Source: Flavobacteriales bacterium (GTDB lineage Bacteria > Bacteroidota > Bacteroidia > Flavobacteriales > Flavobacteriaceae). Taken from it: a stretch of DNA of 36,103 nucleotides. Positions 23,235 to 31,821 of the stretch are shown here, in pieces (positions within the stretch are counted from its first letter, which is position 1; the number at the start of each line of letters is the position of its first letter). Under the pieces are notes generated by a model that worked only from the letters and a program-made list of their open reading frames with translations, was not told where the DNA came from and did not search any database. The stretch is taken from positions 1 through 36,103 of the forward strand of contig JALWFE010000067.1 in the NCBI GenBank assembly GCA_027039975.1, read 5' to 3'. The position numbers and the translations under genes were made by a program.

Positions 23235-23484
23235 GGTCTGCTGAAAAACACATAAAATACTAATATTCAACCTATTATCTACGCATTAAAGGCTGTAAGT
23301 GCAAGGTTTTTACTACATTTCTTTCAAAAGGTATGCATTTTTTTGATTTATTATGGAGTATTTTATTGTTGCTCAGAAGCACGCCCCTTTTTTAACTTCT
23401 TCACATCGAAGTATTTATATACGTCTTCTATTCAGAAATTAAAAAATTGACGCACTTCTGAGCTTTTCAGCAGACCCTACAGTA
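23227..23484. mobile_element. 244-bp MITE-like insertion with 7-bp target duplication
   Basis: The element runs from 23234 to 23477. Its ends are perfect inverted repeats, GGGTCTGCTGAAAA (23234-23247) and TTTTCAGCAGACCC (23464-23477). It is flanked on both sides by TACAGTA (23227-23233 and 23478-23484). Because TACAGTA is itself nearly palindromic, the repeat appears as 17 bp of inverted symmetry; the 7-bp duplication is preferred because removing one copy restores an in-frame TAA for sucC. It contains no transposase frame. Inside is a second inverted pair, GCTCAGAAG (23371-23379) with CTTCTGAGC (23455-23463). It is probably a non-autonomous or deleted derivative of a DDE-transposase insertion sequence; the family cannot be settled by eye. 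Confidence 0.85.
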
Positions 23485-23504
23485 ATAGATTTATTAAAAC
23501 GAAA

Positions 23505-23542
23505 CGGGCTGTCTCAAAAGTCATTGAGACAGCCCGGTTTTT
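23505..23542. terminator. Terminator between sucC and the C1 peptidase gene
   Basis: A perfect 13-bp stem CGGGCTGTCTCAA/TTGAGACAGCCCG has loop AAGTCA and is followed by GTTTTT. On the other strand TTTCGTTTT follows, so it can act for both convergent genes. The MITE insertion has moved it about 250 bp further from sucC. Confidence 0.88.
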
Positions 23543-23559
23543 ATGCAAAAAATTATTTC

Positions 23560-23606
23560 TTATTCCTTCACTCCTTCACTCCTCATTTCTCATTCCTCAT
23601 TTCTTA
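23560..23606. repeat. Octamer-like array overlapping the end of the C1 peptidase gene
   Basis: Imperfect 8-bp units (TTCACTCC and CATTTCTC types) run leftwards from within the last codons of the peptidase gene. On the coding strand the first unit AAATGAGG contains the TGA stop. Confidence 0.7.
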
Positions 23607-24853
23607 TCAAACTTCTTCAATACCTCTTTAACCGCATCTTTATGAATGATAAAATCCATCATTTTCAGTTTGATATAATCTTGCGAAAAGAAATAATAAC
23701 CGAATTCCGGAGCATTAGGGTCACCATTGCGGGAACCAGAACTACTGTCTTTTATTAAAAACCAATATTTACCGTCCTTTTTGTTTTTATACCAACCGAC
23801 CAGATGCATACCGTGGTCGTCAGTAGTGGCACCATTTGAAAAACGCAATTGACGGGCATCATCGTTTATATAATCTGACGGAATATCAAAATCAGGGATG
23901 ATAGCAACTTGCGGTTCACCCGGACCGTTTAAAAAACCCGGTTCGGAAACATCGCCACCGATACCCATTGTATATCCTTTTTTGATACTTTTGATGATAA
24001 TATTCATAAAAACATCCAGCGGTACATTATAATAATCTTCCGAATGCCACCAATTATCCGGCACATCATAAGAACATTTTGTATAGTAAGGTGCTTGCTT
24101 GTATGATAGAATATCTACGTAATCATCCGGATTGATTTTCAGATAATCCCGCAAATAAGTTTTAGGTGTGTATGTTTTTCCGTCAACCGTAAATTGTTCA
24201 GGCGGTGTGCCGATATAGTAATCCATAATGGATTTGATGGTATTGACAACAGTTTTTTCATTCCAAGCGTTGCTTTTCTTGACGGATTCCAAATAAGCTT
24301 TCATTTCTTTATACATTTTTTCGTGGGTGTGAAACTTACGCCCTTTCAAGCCGTTGTATACCGACCAAGGCATAGCCCCGAACAATTTATAGTTGCGGGT
24401 AACGGCATTGGCTTCCGAACCTTGTGCAAAAAGCGATTTTCCACGGGTGCGAACATATTCTTTTGCCCGTAAAATGTATTCGTGGTAAAAAACAAAAGCT
24501 TCCGATAATTTAACTTTTTTTCCAGTCAAACGGTAAACTTCACTTTCATAAAATGAAGTAGTGGAAAAATCCCAACAAGTTCCTGTATTTCCTTGCGAGA
24601 TAGGCGGATTGTGCCATGCCGAACGGTATAGTTTGACTTTATTGGGAAATTTTTTACCGTTAACGGTAACTTTGAAGCGTTTATAAGGCTTAGGTTTGTT
24701 TTTATGGGATTCTTCGGCTTTAATATCTTTTAAAATAGTATTGTAGTAATAAATTTTGCCTTTGTCATAAATTTTAAAAGTTCCTTTGTCTTTGTTTTGA
24801 GCCAATCCGGTATTTAAAATCAAGCTTGCCAAAAGTAAGAACAGATGTTTCAT
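23597..24853 (-). CDS. Secreted C1-family cysteine peptidase (PepC/bleomycin-hydrolase-like)
   Basis: 418 residues with an N-terminal signal peptide (about 1-18, ending GLA-QN), so it is probably periplasmic or secreted. The catalytic region has Q87 and C93 in PISQGNTGTCWDFST, close to the QG..GTCW pattern of papain-like enzymes. The FVFYHEYILRAKEYVRTRG segment and later PepC-like blocks suggest the C1B branch. The His motif is DDHGMHLVGW (H347, aligned with HAM in PepC). Where PepC has ENSWG, this protein reads IKDSSSG, so the triad Asn seems to be Asp369. It is transcribed alone and divergent from the Rel/SpoT gene. The TGA stop lies inside an octamer array. The substrate is unknown. Confidence 0.87.
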   Translation of the reverse strand: MKHLFLLLASLILNTGLAQNKDKGTFKIYDKGKIYYYNTILKDIKAEESHKNKPKPYKRFKVTVNGKKFPNKVKLYRSAWHNPPISQGNTGTCWDFSTTSFYESEVYRLTGKKVKLSEAFVFYHEYILRAKEYVRTRGKSLFAQGSEANAVTRNYKLFGAMPWSVYNGLKGRKFHTHEKMYKEMKAYLESVKKSNAWNEKTVVNTIKSIMDYYIGTPPEQFTVDGKTYTPKTYLRDYLKINPDDYVDILSYKQAPYYTKCSYDVPDNWWHSEDYYNVPLDVFMNIIIKSIKKGYTMGIGGDVSEPGFLNGPGEPQVAIIPDFDIPSDYINDDARQLRFSNGATTDDHGMHLVGWYKNKKDGKYWFLIKDSSSGSRNGDPNAPEFGYYFFSQDYIKLKMMDFIIHKDAVKEVLKKFDKK

Positions 24854-25041
24854 TTTTTTATAATTTTAAATATTATCCGCTAAATTAAGAAATATATTTG
24901 AATAACATATTTTAAGTTTTATACCGAGTTAAAAGTATTCATTCCGGACTTGCCGGTTTTCATATAGAGATACAGATTCCTGCTTTTTGAAGTCCTCGAT
25001 TATCAGATAAAAAATTTTATCCGTAAAATATGAAATACAAC

Positions 25042-25071
25042 TTGATTTATAATGATATTTTTATATTTTTG
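25042..25071 (+). promoter_or_regulatory. Promoter of the Rel/SpoT gene
   Basis: TTG (25042-25044), 19 bp, TATTTTTG (25064-25071), which is the full Bacteroidota -33/-7 pattern, 22 bp before the ATG. Confidence 0.7.
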
Positions 25072-25093
25072 TTAGCTTAAATCCGCCGCCGTT

Positions 25094-27313
25094 ATGAAAA
25101 AGCCAACCGATTATTCTCCCGGAGAACAAGAGCAGATACAAGCCGCTTTTGACGACTTGATGACATCCACTTATCAAAAAATTGATAAGAACGGCAGGGC
25201 TTTGGTAAAAAAAGCTTTTGAAGTGGCACGCGATGCTCATGACGGACAACGTCGCAAATCGGGTGAACCTTATATTTTTCATCCGTTGGCGGTGGCTAAA
25301 ATAGTGGCAAAAGATATCGGCTTGGGAGCTATTTCCATTGCTGCCGCTTTGTTGCATGATACGGTTGAAGATACCGAATTGACACACGATGATATTTATG
25401 AAATGTTCGGTGAAAAAATCAGCCGGATTGTTCGCGGACTTACCAAAATCAAACGGCTCAAACACGAAAAAGACATTTCACTTCAAGCCGAAAATTTCCG
25501 GAAGATGATTTTGACGCTCAACGAAGATGTACGTGTCATCCTTATCAAAATAGCCGATCGCTTGCATAATATGCAAACTATGGACAGTATGCCACGGCAC
25601 AAACAAGAAAAAATCGCTTCCGAAACATTATATATTTACGCCCCTCTGGCACACAAACTCGGTCTTTACAATATTAAAAGCGAACTGGAAGATTTAGGAC
25701 TAAAATATACCGAACCGGAAATTTACAAAGAAATCGAAAATAAAATCGAAGAATCAAAAGAAGAACAAGAACGTTATATCAAAACCTTTACAAGCATTAT
25801 TGAAGATTCGTTAAAAAAAGAACGCTTGAATTTTAAAATCGTCGGTCGTTTTAAATCGGTTTATTCCATTTACCGCAAAATGCGGGATAAAAAAGTCAGT
25901 TTTGAAGAAGTTTACGATAAATTTGCTATCCGTATTATTTACAAAGCCGACAGGGAAAACGAAAAATTTTTGGCTTGGAAAATTTATACCACCGTTACCG
26001 ATCATTTTAAACCTAATCCGAGCCGGTTGCGCGATTGGATTTCTTATCCCAAATCAACCGGTTACGAAGCTTTGCATATCACTGTGGTAGGACCTGAAAA
26101 AAAATGGGTTGAAGTACAAATCCGTTCCGAACGTATGAATGAAATTGCCGAAAAAGGTTATGCCGCTCATTACAAATACAAGCACGGCACAAATGAAGAA
26201 GTCGGTATTGAAGGCTGGCTCAACAAATTAAAAGATTTACTCGAAAACCAAGATGAAAATGCCGTTGATTTTATCGAAGATTTTAAACTCAATCTATACG
26301 CCAAAGAAATTTTTGTCTTGACACCTGATGGTGATATTATTTCGTTGCCCAAAAATGCCACGCCTTTGGATTTTGCTTATGCCATTCATACCGAAGTAGG
26401 TTCGCATTGCCGCGGAGCTATTGTTAATGGAAAACTTGTGCAACTCAATCATAAATTACGCAGTGGCGATGTGGTCAAAATCATCACGTCGCCTAATCAA
26501 AAACCGAAACCCAATTGGCTCAATTTTGTGGTTACAGGTAGAGCCAAATCCAAAATAAAAGCATCCCTCAAACTGGAACAAAAAGAAATTATTGAAGAAG
26601 GTAAAGAAATCTTGCAACGCAAACTCAAACAGTTAAAAATAAAATATAATGATAATACAATCAATAATTTAGTCAGATTTTTCAACCTTAAAACCAGTCA
26701 AGATTTATTTTACAATGTTGGCGCAGGCATTATTGACAATAAGATGTTAAAAAACTTTGCCAATGCCCGTTCCAATGTTTTATTTGATTTTTTTAAAAAG
26801 AAATTACGCAGAAAACCGGCTGATTTTCAATCCGCTAAGGATGAAATTACCTATAATTACGATACGATAGTTTTCGGTCCTGACGAACAACGGTTGGATT
26901 ATACGTTGGCTAATTGTTGCAACCCGATTCCCGGTGATGAAATTTTCGGTTTTACTACAATCAACGAAGGTATTAAGGTGCATAAAAAAAGCTGTCCGAA
27001 TGCATTGAGTTTGTATTCCAATTATGCTTATCGTATCATTCCCGCCCGGTGGATTGATTCATCAAAACACGATTTTATCGTTTATCTCAAAATATCCGGT
27101 TTTAACCGTAAAGGTATGGCCAAAGACATCACACGGATGATAACCGACGATGAACAACTTGATATGAAAAACATCAATCTAGACTCACAAGGCGGTTTAT
27201 TTGAAGGTATTATTTCTTTGTATATCAAAAATACCGAACATCTTAAACAAGTCATTAAAGACCTCAAAAGCATTGATGGTGTTGAAAGTGTCACCCGTAT
27301 TGAAAAACCTTAA
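25094..27313 (+). CDS. Bifunctional (p)ppGpp synthetase/hydrolase, Rel/SpoT type
   Basis: Long RSH protein (739 residues) controlling the stringent response. The hydrolase HD domain is intact (H63; LLHDTVEDTEL with H88, D89, E92, D93). The synthetase domain follows, with YPKSTGYEALHITV near residue 320 and VEVQIRSERMNEIAEKGYAAH. Then come a TGS domain (EIFVLTPDGDIISLPKNATP, about 398-455), a zinc-finger/helical region with NCCNPIPGDEIFGF, and a C-terminal ACT domain (about 660-735). Both catalytic halves look active, so a single enzyme probably both makes and degrades (p)ppGpp. Different genomes name it relA, spoT or rel. It starts a run of plus-strand genes with porQ. Confidence 0.95.
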   Translation: MKKPTDYSPGEQEQIQAAFDDLMTSTYQKIDKNGRALVKKAFEVARDAHDGQRRKSGEPYIFHPLAVAKIVAKDIGLGAISIAAALLHDTVEDTELTHDDIYEMFGEKISRIVRGLTKIKRLKHEKDISLQAENFRKMILTLNEDVRVILIKIADRLHNMQTMDSMPRHKQEKIASETLYIYAPLAHKLGLYNIKSELEDLGLKYTEPEIYKEIENKIEESKEEQERYIKTFTSIIEDSLKKERLNFKIVGRFKSVYSIYRKMRDKKVSFEEVYDKFAIRIIYKADRENEKFLAWKIYTTVTDHFKPNPSRLRDWISYPKSTGYEALHITVVGPEKKWVEVQIRSERMNEIAEKGYAAHYKYKHGTNEEVGIEGWLNKLKDLLENQDENAVDFIEDFKLNLYAKEIFVLTPDGDIISLPKNATPLDFAYAIHTEVGSHCRGAIVNGKLVQLNHKLRSGDVVKIITSPNQKPKPNWLNFVVTGRAKSKIKASLKLEQKEIIEEGKEILQRKLKQLKIKYNDNTINNLVRFFNLKTSQDLFYNVGAGIIDNKMLKNFANARSNVLFDFFKKKLRRKPADFQSAKDEITYNYDTIVFGPDEQRLDYTLANCCNPIPGDEIFGFTTINEGIKVHKKSCPNALSLYSNYAYRIIPARWIDSSKHDFIVYLKISGFNRKGMAKDITRMITDDEQLDMKNINLDSQGGLFEGIISLYIKNTEHLKQVIKDLKSIDGVESVTRIEKP

Positions 27314-27344
27314 AATAAAAAGCTGTTTTTGTCGTTTTAATTAA

Positions 27345-28382
27345 ATGAATGCTATGAAACGTATTATAATTATTTTTTTGATTTTTTCTAAAATATCAAT
27401 ATATGCTCAAACGGGTGGTAACGCTACGTTCAAATTTTTGGATTTATCTGTTTCGGCCAAACAAGCGGCTCTCGGCGGTAAAGTTTATACCGGATTGAAA
27501 AACGATATTTTTCAACCGGCCTTCAATCCCGCTACTTTGGATTCTACAATGAACAATAAATTAGGTGTTAATTATACCGCTTATTTAAGTGATATCAATT
27601 ACGGTAATTTTGCCTATGCACGCCGTTTCAAGAAAATAGGTTTGGTTTATGCCGCTGTGTCATATATAAATTACGGCCGTTTTGATTATGCCGATGCCAA
27701 TGGCGACAGGCATGGCACATTCGGGGCTTCCGAAGGAGCGTTAATTCTCGGATATACCTACCGGATACCGCATTCCAACTGGCATATCGGCGCTAATACA
27801 AAATTTATCTTATCGGCTCTTGAAAATTATTCCGCTACGGGTCTTGCTTTTGACATAGGATTTTTATATCAAAATGATAAAAACGGTATTGCCACCGGTA
27901 TAACTGCCCGCAATTTCGGGTTGCAACTCACTACTTACCAGGGTACCAGGGAACCCTTGCCTTTTGAAGTGGATTTGACCTTTGCCAAAACTTTTTTACA
28001 CGCTCCTTTTAAGTGGTTTGTAACCGTTGAAAATCTTCAAAAACCTGATATCGCTTTTGTCAATACTGCACACAATACACAAGATCCGAACGGCAATGTT
28101 ATAAAAGAAAATATTAAATTTACCGACCACCTTTTCAGGCATTTTATCGTAGGGGTTGAATTATTTCCAAGAAAAAGATTTAATGTAAGAGCCGGGTACA
28201 ATTTTCGTCGCGGTGCCGAATTGTCACAAAAAGACGAGCGGTTCGGCAGCGGTTTTAATTTCGGTTTCGGTTTACGGCTCAACAAATTTGAAGTCAATTA
28301 TGCTTATGGTAATTACCATTACGCTTCCGGAACCAATTTTATCAGTATTACGGTTGATTTGAATGCATTTTTTAAGAAATGA
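27345..28382 (+). CDS. porQ: Type IX secretion system protein PorQ
   Basis: 345 residues. A signal peptide is followed by GGNATFKFLDLSVSAKQAALGGK, the hallmark start of PorQ, then FQPAFNPATLD and a beta-barrel-like series of strands ending VDLNAFFKK. PorQ is an outer-membrane component of the T9SS attachment complex that, with PorU, PorV and PorZ, cleaves and anchors exported cargo. A start three codons downstream (27354) is equally possible. Its stop overlaps the cmk start by 4 bp (ATGA), a neighbourhood seen in other Bacteroidota. No other T9SS genes are in the window, as usual for this dispersed system. Confidence 0.9.
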   Translation: MNAMKRIIIIFLIFSKISIYAQTGGNATFKFLDLSVSAKQAALGGKVYTGLKNDIFQPAFNPATLDSTMNNKLGVNYTAYLSDINYGNFAYARRFKKIGLVYAAVSYINYGRFDYADANGDRHGTFGASEGALILGYTYRIPHSNWHIGANTKFILSALENYSATGLAFDIGFLYQNDKNGIATGITARNFGLQLTTYQGTREPLPFEVDLTFAKTFLHAPFKWFVTVENLQKPDIAFVNTAHNTQDPNGNVIKENIKFTDHLFRHFIVGVELFPRKRFNVRAGYNFRRGAELSQKDERFGSGFNFGFGLRLNKFEVNYAYGNYHYASGTNFISITVDLNAFFKK

Positions 28383-29074
28383 AAAGAGATATCATCATAG
28401 CCATTGACGGACATTCCTCTACCGGAAAAAGTACGCTTGCCAAAGATTTGGCCAAAGCACTCGGTTATGTTTACATTGATACCGGAGCTATGTATAGAGC
28501 CGTGACTTATTATGCTTTACAACACGGTTTAATTTCCAATAATCACATTGATAAAGAGCGGTTAATCAGAGAATTGGACAATATTCAAATTGATTTTAAA
28601 TACAATCCCGTTAAAGGCTTCGCCGAAGTTTATCTCAACGGACAAAATATTGAAAAAGAAATCCGGCAAATGCAAGTGTCAAATTTTGTAAGTCAAATAG
28701 CCGCAATACCGGAAGTACGTGAAAAATTAGTCGCACAACAACGTAAAATAGGTAAGAACAAAGGCATTGTTATGGACGGAAGGGATATCGGTTCGGTGGT
28801 TTTTCCCGGTGCCGAGCTTAAAATTTTTATGACCGCTTCACCGGAAGTCCGAGCCAAAAGACGCTATCTCGAACTATTGGACAAGGGCGAAGATGTCAGT
28901 TACAATGATGTTTTGACCAATGTTTTAAAAAGAGATAAAATTGATTCCGAACGCAGTGCTTCACCTTTAATCAAAACAAAAGATGCTATTGAAATTGACA
29001 ACAGTCATCTCACACGTGAAGCACAATTGGATATGGTTTTGGATTTGGCAAAAAAAAGAATTAATCGAAGTTAA
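28379..29074 (+). CDS. cmk: (d)CMP kinase
   Basis: Phosphorylates CMP and dCMP to the diphosphates. 231 residues. The P-loop GHSSTGKST is at 11-19. YIDTGAMYRAVTYYAL, GRDIGSVVFPGAELKIFMTASPEVRAKRR and RDKIDSERSASPLIK (lid and substrate region) are all family blocks. It overlaps porQ by 4 bp, so translation is probably coupled. Confidence 0.97.
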   Translation: MKRDIIIAIDGHSSTGKSTLAKDLAKALGYVYIDTGAMYRAVTYYALQHGLISNNHIDKERLIRELDNIQIDFKYNPVKGFAEVYLNGQNIEKEIRQMQVSNFVSQIAAIPEVREKLVAQQRKIGKNKGIVMDGRDIGSVVFPGAELKIFMTASPEVRAKRRYLELLDKGEDVSYNDVLTNVLKRDKIDSERSASPLIKTKDAIEIDNSHLTREAQLDMVLDLAKKRINRS

Positions 29075-29088
29075 TACTCTCTATTAAA

Positions 29089-29118
29089 ACTTTCAACATT
29101 TAACTTTCAACTTTCAAC
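29089..29118. repeat. ACTTTCA heptad array upstream of prs
   Basis: Four 7-bp units (ACTTTCA, with one ACATTTA) and a partial fifth, nearly identical to the array before sucC (21981-22010). It ends 10 bp before the prs -7 box. Confidence 0.8.
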
Positions 29119-29128
29119 TAAAAAGATT

Positions 29129-29136
29129 TATCTTTG
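29129..29136 (+). promoter_or_regulatory. -7 promoter box of prs
   Basis: TATCTTTG matches TAnnTTTG, 20 bp before the ATG at 29157. Confidence 0.6.
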
Positions 29137-29156
29137 TAACGTCATAATTTACAAAG

Positions 29157-30101
29157 ATGTCTTCAAAAAAAATAAAAGAAGCAAAAGTTTTTGCTGCCAG
29201 TCAAAGTAAAGATTTAGCCAAAAAAATTGCCAAAGCCTTGGAACTTCATCTCGGCAAAATGGAATTGCAACGTTTTAAAGATGGCGAATTTAAACCTTCC
29301 TTCAAAGAATCAATTCGTGGAAAACGGGTTTTTATCATCGGTTCAACTTTTGCTCCGGCAGACAATTTAATGGAAGTTTTATTGATGATCGATGCCGCCA
29401 AACGGGCATCAGCCGAATTTGTCGATGTGGTTATTCCTTATTTCGGATGGGCGCGTCAAGAACGCAAGGATGAACCCCGTGTACCTATTGCCGCCAAATT
29501 GGTGGCTAATATGTTACAAGCCGCAGGTGCTTCACGAGTTATCACAATGGATTTGCATGCCGATCCGATTCAAGGTTTTTTTGAAATTCCCGTTGACCAC
29601 CTTTATTCCAGTACCATTTTTATTCCTTATATTCAAAATCTGGATTTGGACAATTTGGTGATTGCCTCGCCGGACATGGGCGGTTCCAAACGGGCTTATG
29701 CTTATTCCAAATTTTTAAACAGTGATGTGGTTATATGCTACAAACAGCGCAAACGTGCCAATGTTGTAGGCAAAATGGAATTGATAGGAGATGTAAAAGG
29801 TAAAAATGTTGTTTTGGTCGATGATATTATCGATACGGGCGGTACTTTGGTCAAAGCGGCACAGTTGATGAAAGACAGGGGTGCCAAAAGTGTCCGGGCG
29901 GTTTGTACACATGCCTTACTTTCGGACAATGCACAAGAACGTATCGCAAAGTCACAATTAAAAGAATTGGTCGTTACCGATTCAATTCCAAGAAAAATTT
30001 TGTCAAAGAAAATAAAAGTGCTATCTTGCGCCCCTCTTTTTGCCGATGTTATGTATAATGTACACGTGCATAAATCAATCAGTTCAAAATTTATTATGTA
30101 A
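29157..30101 (+). CDS. prs: Ribose-phosphate pyrophosphokinase
   Basis: Makes PRPP from ribose 5-phosphate and ATP for nucleotide, histidine and tryptophan synthesis. It has 314 residues. FKDGEFKP, YFGWARQERKDEPRVPIAAKL (flexible ATP loop), ITMDLHADPIQGFFEIPVDHLY, SPDMGGSKRA (pyrophosphate loop) and the PRPP-binding VVLVDDIIDTGGTL are all present, indicating a class I enzyme. It has its own -7 box. The rplY gene follows 69 bp later without an obvious promoter, so the two are probably co-transcribed. Confidence 0.97.
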   Translation: MSSKKIKEAKVFAASQSKDLAKKIAKALELHLGKMELQRFKDGEFKPSFKESIRGKRVFIIGSTFAPADNLMEVLLMIDAAKRASAEFVDVVIPYFGWARQERKDEPRVPIAAKLVANMLQAAGASRVITMDLHADPIQGFFEIPVDHLYSSTIFIPYIQNLDLDNLVIASPDMGGSKRAYAYSKFLNSDVVICYKQRKRANVVGKMELIGDVKGKNVVLVDDIIDTGGTLVKAAQLMKDRGAKSVRAVCTHALLSDNAQERIAKSQLKELVVTDSIPRKILSKKIKVLSCAPLFADVMYNVHVHKSISSKFIM

Positions 30102-30170
30102 CGGACAAGTATTTTACAAAGGCATAAAGCGGAAAATTTAAATTGATAAAAACATAAAAACGAAAACGAA

Positions 30171-30767
30171 ATGAAATCATTAACAATCAAAGGCTCTAAA
30201 AGAGAAAGCGTGGGCAAATCGGCAACCAAAGCCTTACGTAATGCTGGAAGAGTCCCGTGCGTTTTATACGGCGGTGGCGACCCCATGCACTTCTCGGCAG
30301 ATGAACGCGAGTTCAAAAAGTTGGTTTACACTCCGGAAACGCACACCGTAGTGATTGAATTGGAAGACGGCTCTAAACACGAAGCCATTATGCAGGATAT
30401 TCAATTTCATCCTGTTACAGACAAAATTTTACATGTTGACTTTTTCCGGTTATTCCCTGACAAAGAAGTAACTTTAACCGTTCCGGTAAAAACAACCGGT
30501 GTGGCACCGGGGGTTATCAAAGGGGGAACGTTGACTTTGACGATGAAAAAACTCAAAATCAGAGCCATTCCCGAAAATTTACCCGATGCAGTTGTTGTTG
30601 ATATCAGCAAATTGGATATCGGTGATAAAGTCTATGTTTCCGAATTACGCAACGACAAATACAAACTTTTACATCCCGACAATGTCGTTGCCGTACAAGT
30701 GAAGATGTCAAGAGCCGCTATGAAAGCCGTGCAAGAAGCCAAAGCGGCTGCGGCCAAAGAATCATAA
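30171..30767 (+). CDS. rplY: 50S ribosomal protein L25/general stress protein Ctc
   Basis: 198 residues. The N-terminal L25 domain (about 1-90; [24 protein letters not shown]) binds 5S rRNA. The C-terminal beta domain (about 95-190; [28 protein letters not shown] and later blocks) makes it the long Ctc form. A Lys/Ala-rich tail ends it. A G-U-containing hairpin terminator follows at 30792-30817. The prs-rplY order is widespread in bacteria. Confidence 0.96.
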   Translation: MKSLTIKGSKRESVGKSATKALRNAGRVPCVLYGGGDPMHFSADEREFKKLVYTPETHTVVIELEDGSKHEAIMQDIQFHPVTDKILHVDFFRLFPDKEVTLTVPVKTTGVAPGVIKGGTLTLTMKKLKIRAIPENLPDAVVVDISKLDIGDKVYVSELRNDKYKLLHPDNVVAVQVKMSRAAMKAVQEAKAAAAKES

Positions 30768-30791
30768 TTTTTTTTAAAATTAATTAAAAGG

Positions 30792-30817
30792 GGCTGTCTC
30801 AAAAGGCAGCCTTTTTT
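30792..30817 (+). terminator. Rho-independent terminator of prs-rplY
   Basis: GGCTGTC/GGCAGCC (7-bp stem, one G-U pair), loop TCAAAA, then TTTTTT. The stem sequence resembles the terminator at 23505. Confidence 0.85.
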
Positions 30818-30907
30818 AATTTGCAAACTTCAATAAATACCAAAGCTGCGTAACAACAAGTCCGGACTATGAAACAGTTTCTTTTTGTTATAAAATTATT
30901 TTACTAA

Positions 30908-30938
30908 ACAAATTTTGTATTTTTACAAAAATATTTGT
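30908..30938. promoter_or_regulatory. Nested palindrome at the start of the M23 peptidase gene
   Basis: Outer ACAAAT/ATTTGT and inner TTTTGTA-TTTT-TACAAAA form a nearly complete AT-rich palindrome that ends 1 bp before the ATG. It includes a TATTTTTA sequence resembling a -7 box. It may be an operator or a start-site hairpin. Confidence 0.4.
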
Positions 30939-30939
30939 C

Positions 30940-31818
30940 ATGCCGACCAAGAAAAAAAAATCAGACGGATTTTTAAAAAATTTATTGAAAAAACTGACTT
31001 ATCATTATCGTATTTTGATTATCAACGATGATACGTATGAAGAAAAATTCAGCTTCAGATTAAACCGGCTCAATGTCTTTGTCTTTACAGGATTGTTTGC
31101 ATTTTTTTTGATAATCATTACAACGGTATTAATCGCTTTTACACCGCTTAAAACCTATATTCCGGGTTATAATGATGCAACTTATTTGCGAAAAAAAGCC
31201 ATTCACCTGCAATTGAAAACGGATTCGTTAAAAAAAGCTTTGATGATCAATACTTTTTATGTCAACCAACTGAGAAAAGTGCTTAATAATGAAATTACAA
31301 TGGAAGAATTTAACAAAACATATCAAACTAAAAACTTTGACCCTGATACATTAAAATTATATCCCGGCAAAATGGACTCCGTGCTACGCAAAGAAGTTGC
31401 CGAAAGGGAACGTTTTGAAATTAACCATCAAAAAAATACACTGACTTATGATTTTATTGCTCCTGTAAAAGGTATTATCGTCAATAAATTTGATGCCGGC
31501 AAACATCATTATGCCGTTGATATCGCTTTAAAAAGAGGTACGCCGGTCAAAAGTATTGACAAGGGCCGTGTTATCTTTGCCGATTGGTCGCCCGATACCG
31601 GCAACACGATTATTATCAAACATCCTCATAATGTGATTTCCATTTACAAACACAATCAAAAATTGCTGCGTAAGACCGGTGATATTGTCAATCAAGGTGA
31701 AGTCATAGCCTTGTCGGGGAATACCGGAGAAAAAACTACCGGTCCGCATCTGCATTTTGAACTTTGGATTAAAGACACACCTGTCAACCCGGTTGATTTT
31801 ATCAATTTTAATCCTTAA
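30940..31818 (+). CDS. Membrane-anchored M23-family metallopeptidase
   Basis: 292 residues. A basic N-terminus is followed by one membrane helix (about 46-67), a helical spacer (about 80-165) and a LytM/M23 domain (about 170-290). The zinc ligands are visible: H190 and D194 in HYAVD, and H270 and H272 in GPHLHFELW. All are present, so it is probably an active endopeptidase of peptidoglycan cross-links, with its catalytic domain in the periplasm. It ends 3 bp before the GH3-family gene, so the two are almost certainly co-transcribed. Confidence 0.93.
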   Translation: MPTKKKKSDGFLKNLLKKLTYHYRILIINDDTYEEKFSFRLNRLNVFVFTGLFAFFLIIITTVLIAFTPLKTYIPGYNDATYLRKKAIHLQLKTDSLKKALMINTFYVNQLRKVLNNEITMEEFNKTYQTKNFDPDTLKLYPGKMDSVLRKEVAERERFEINHQKNTLTYDFIAPVKGIIVNKFDAGKHHYAVDIALKRGTPVKSIDKGRVIFADWSPDTGNTIIIKHPHNVISIYKHNQKLLRKTGDIVNQGEVIALSGNTGEKTTGPHLHFELWIKDTPVNPVDFINFNP

Positions 31819-31821
31819 AAT

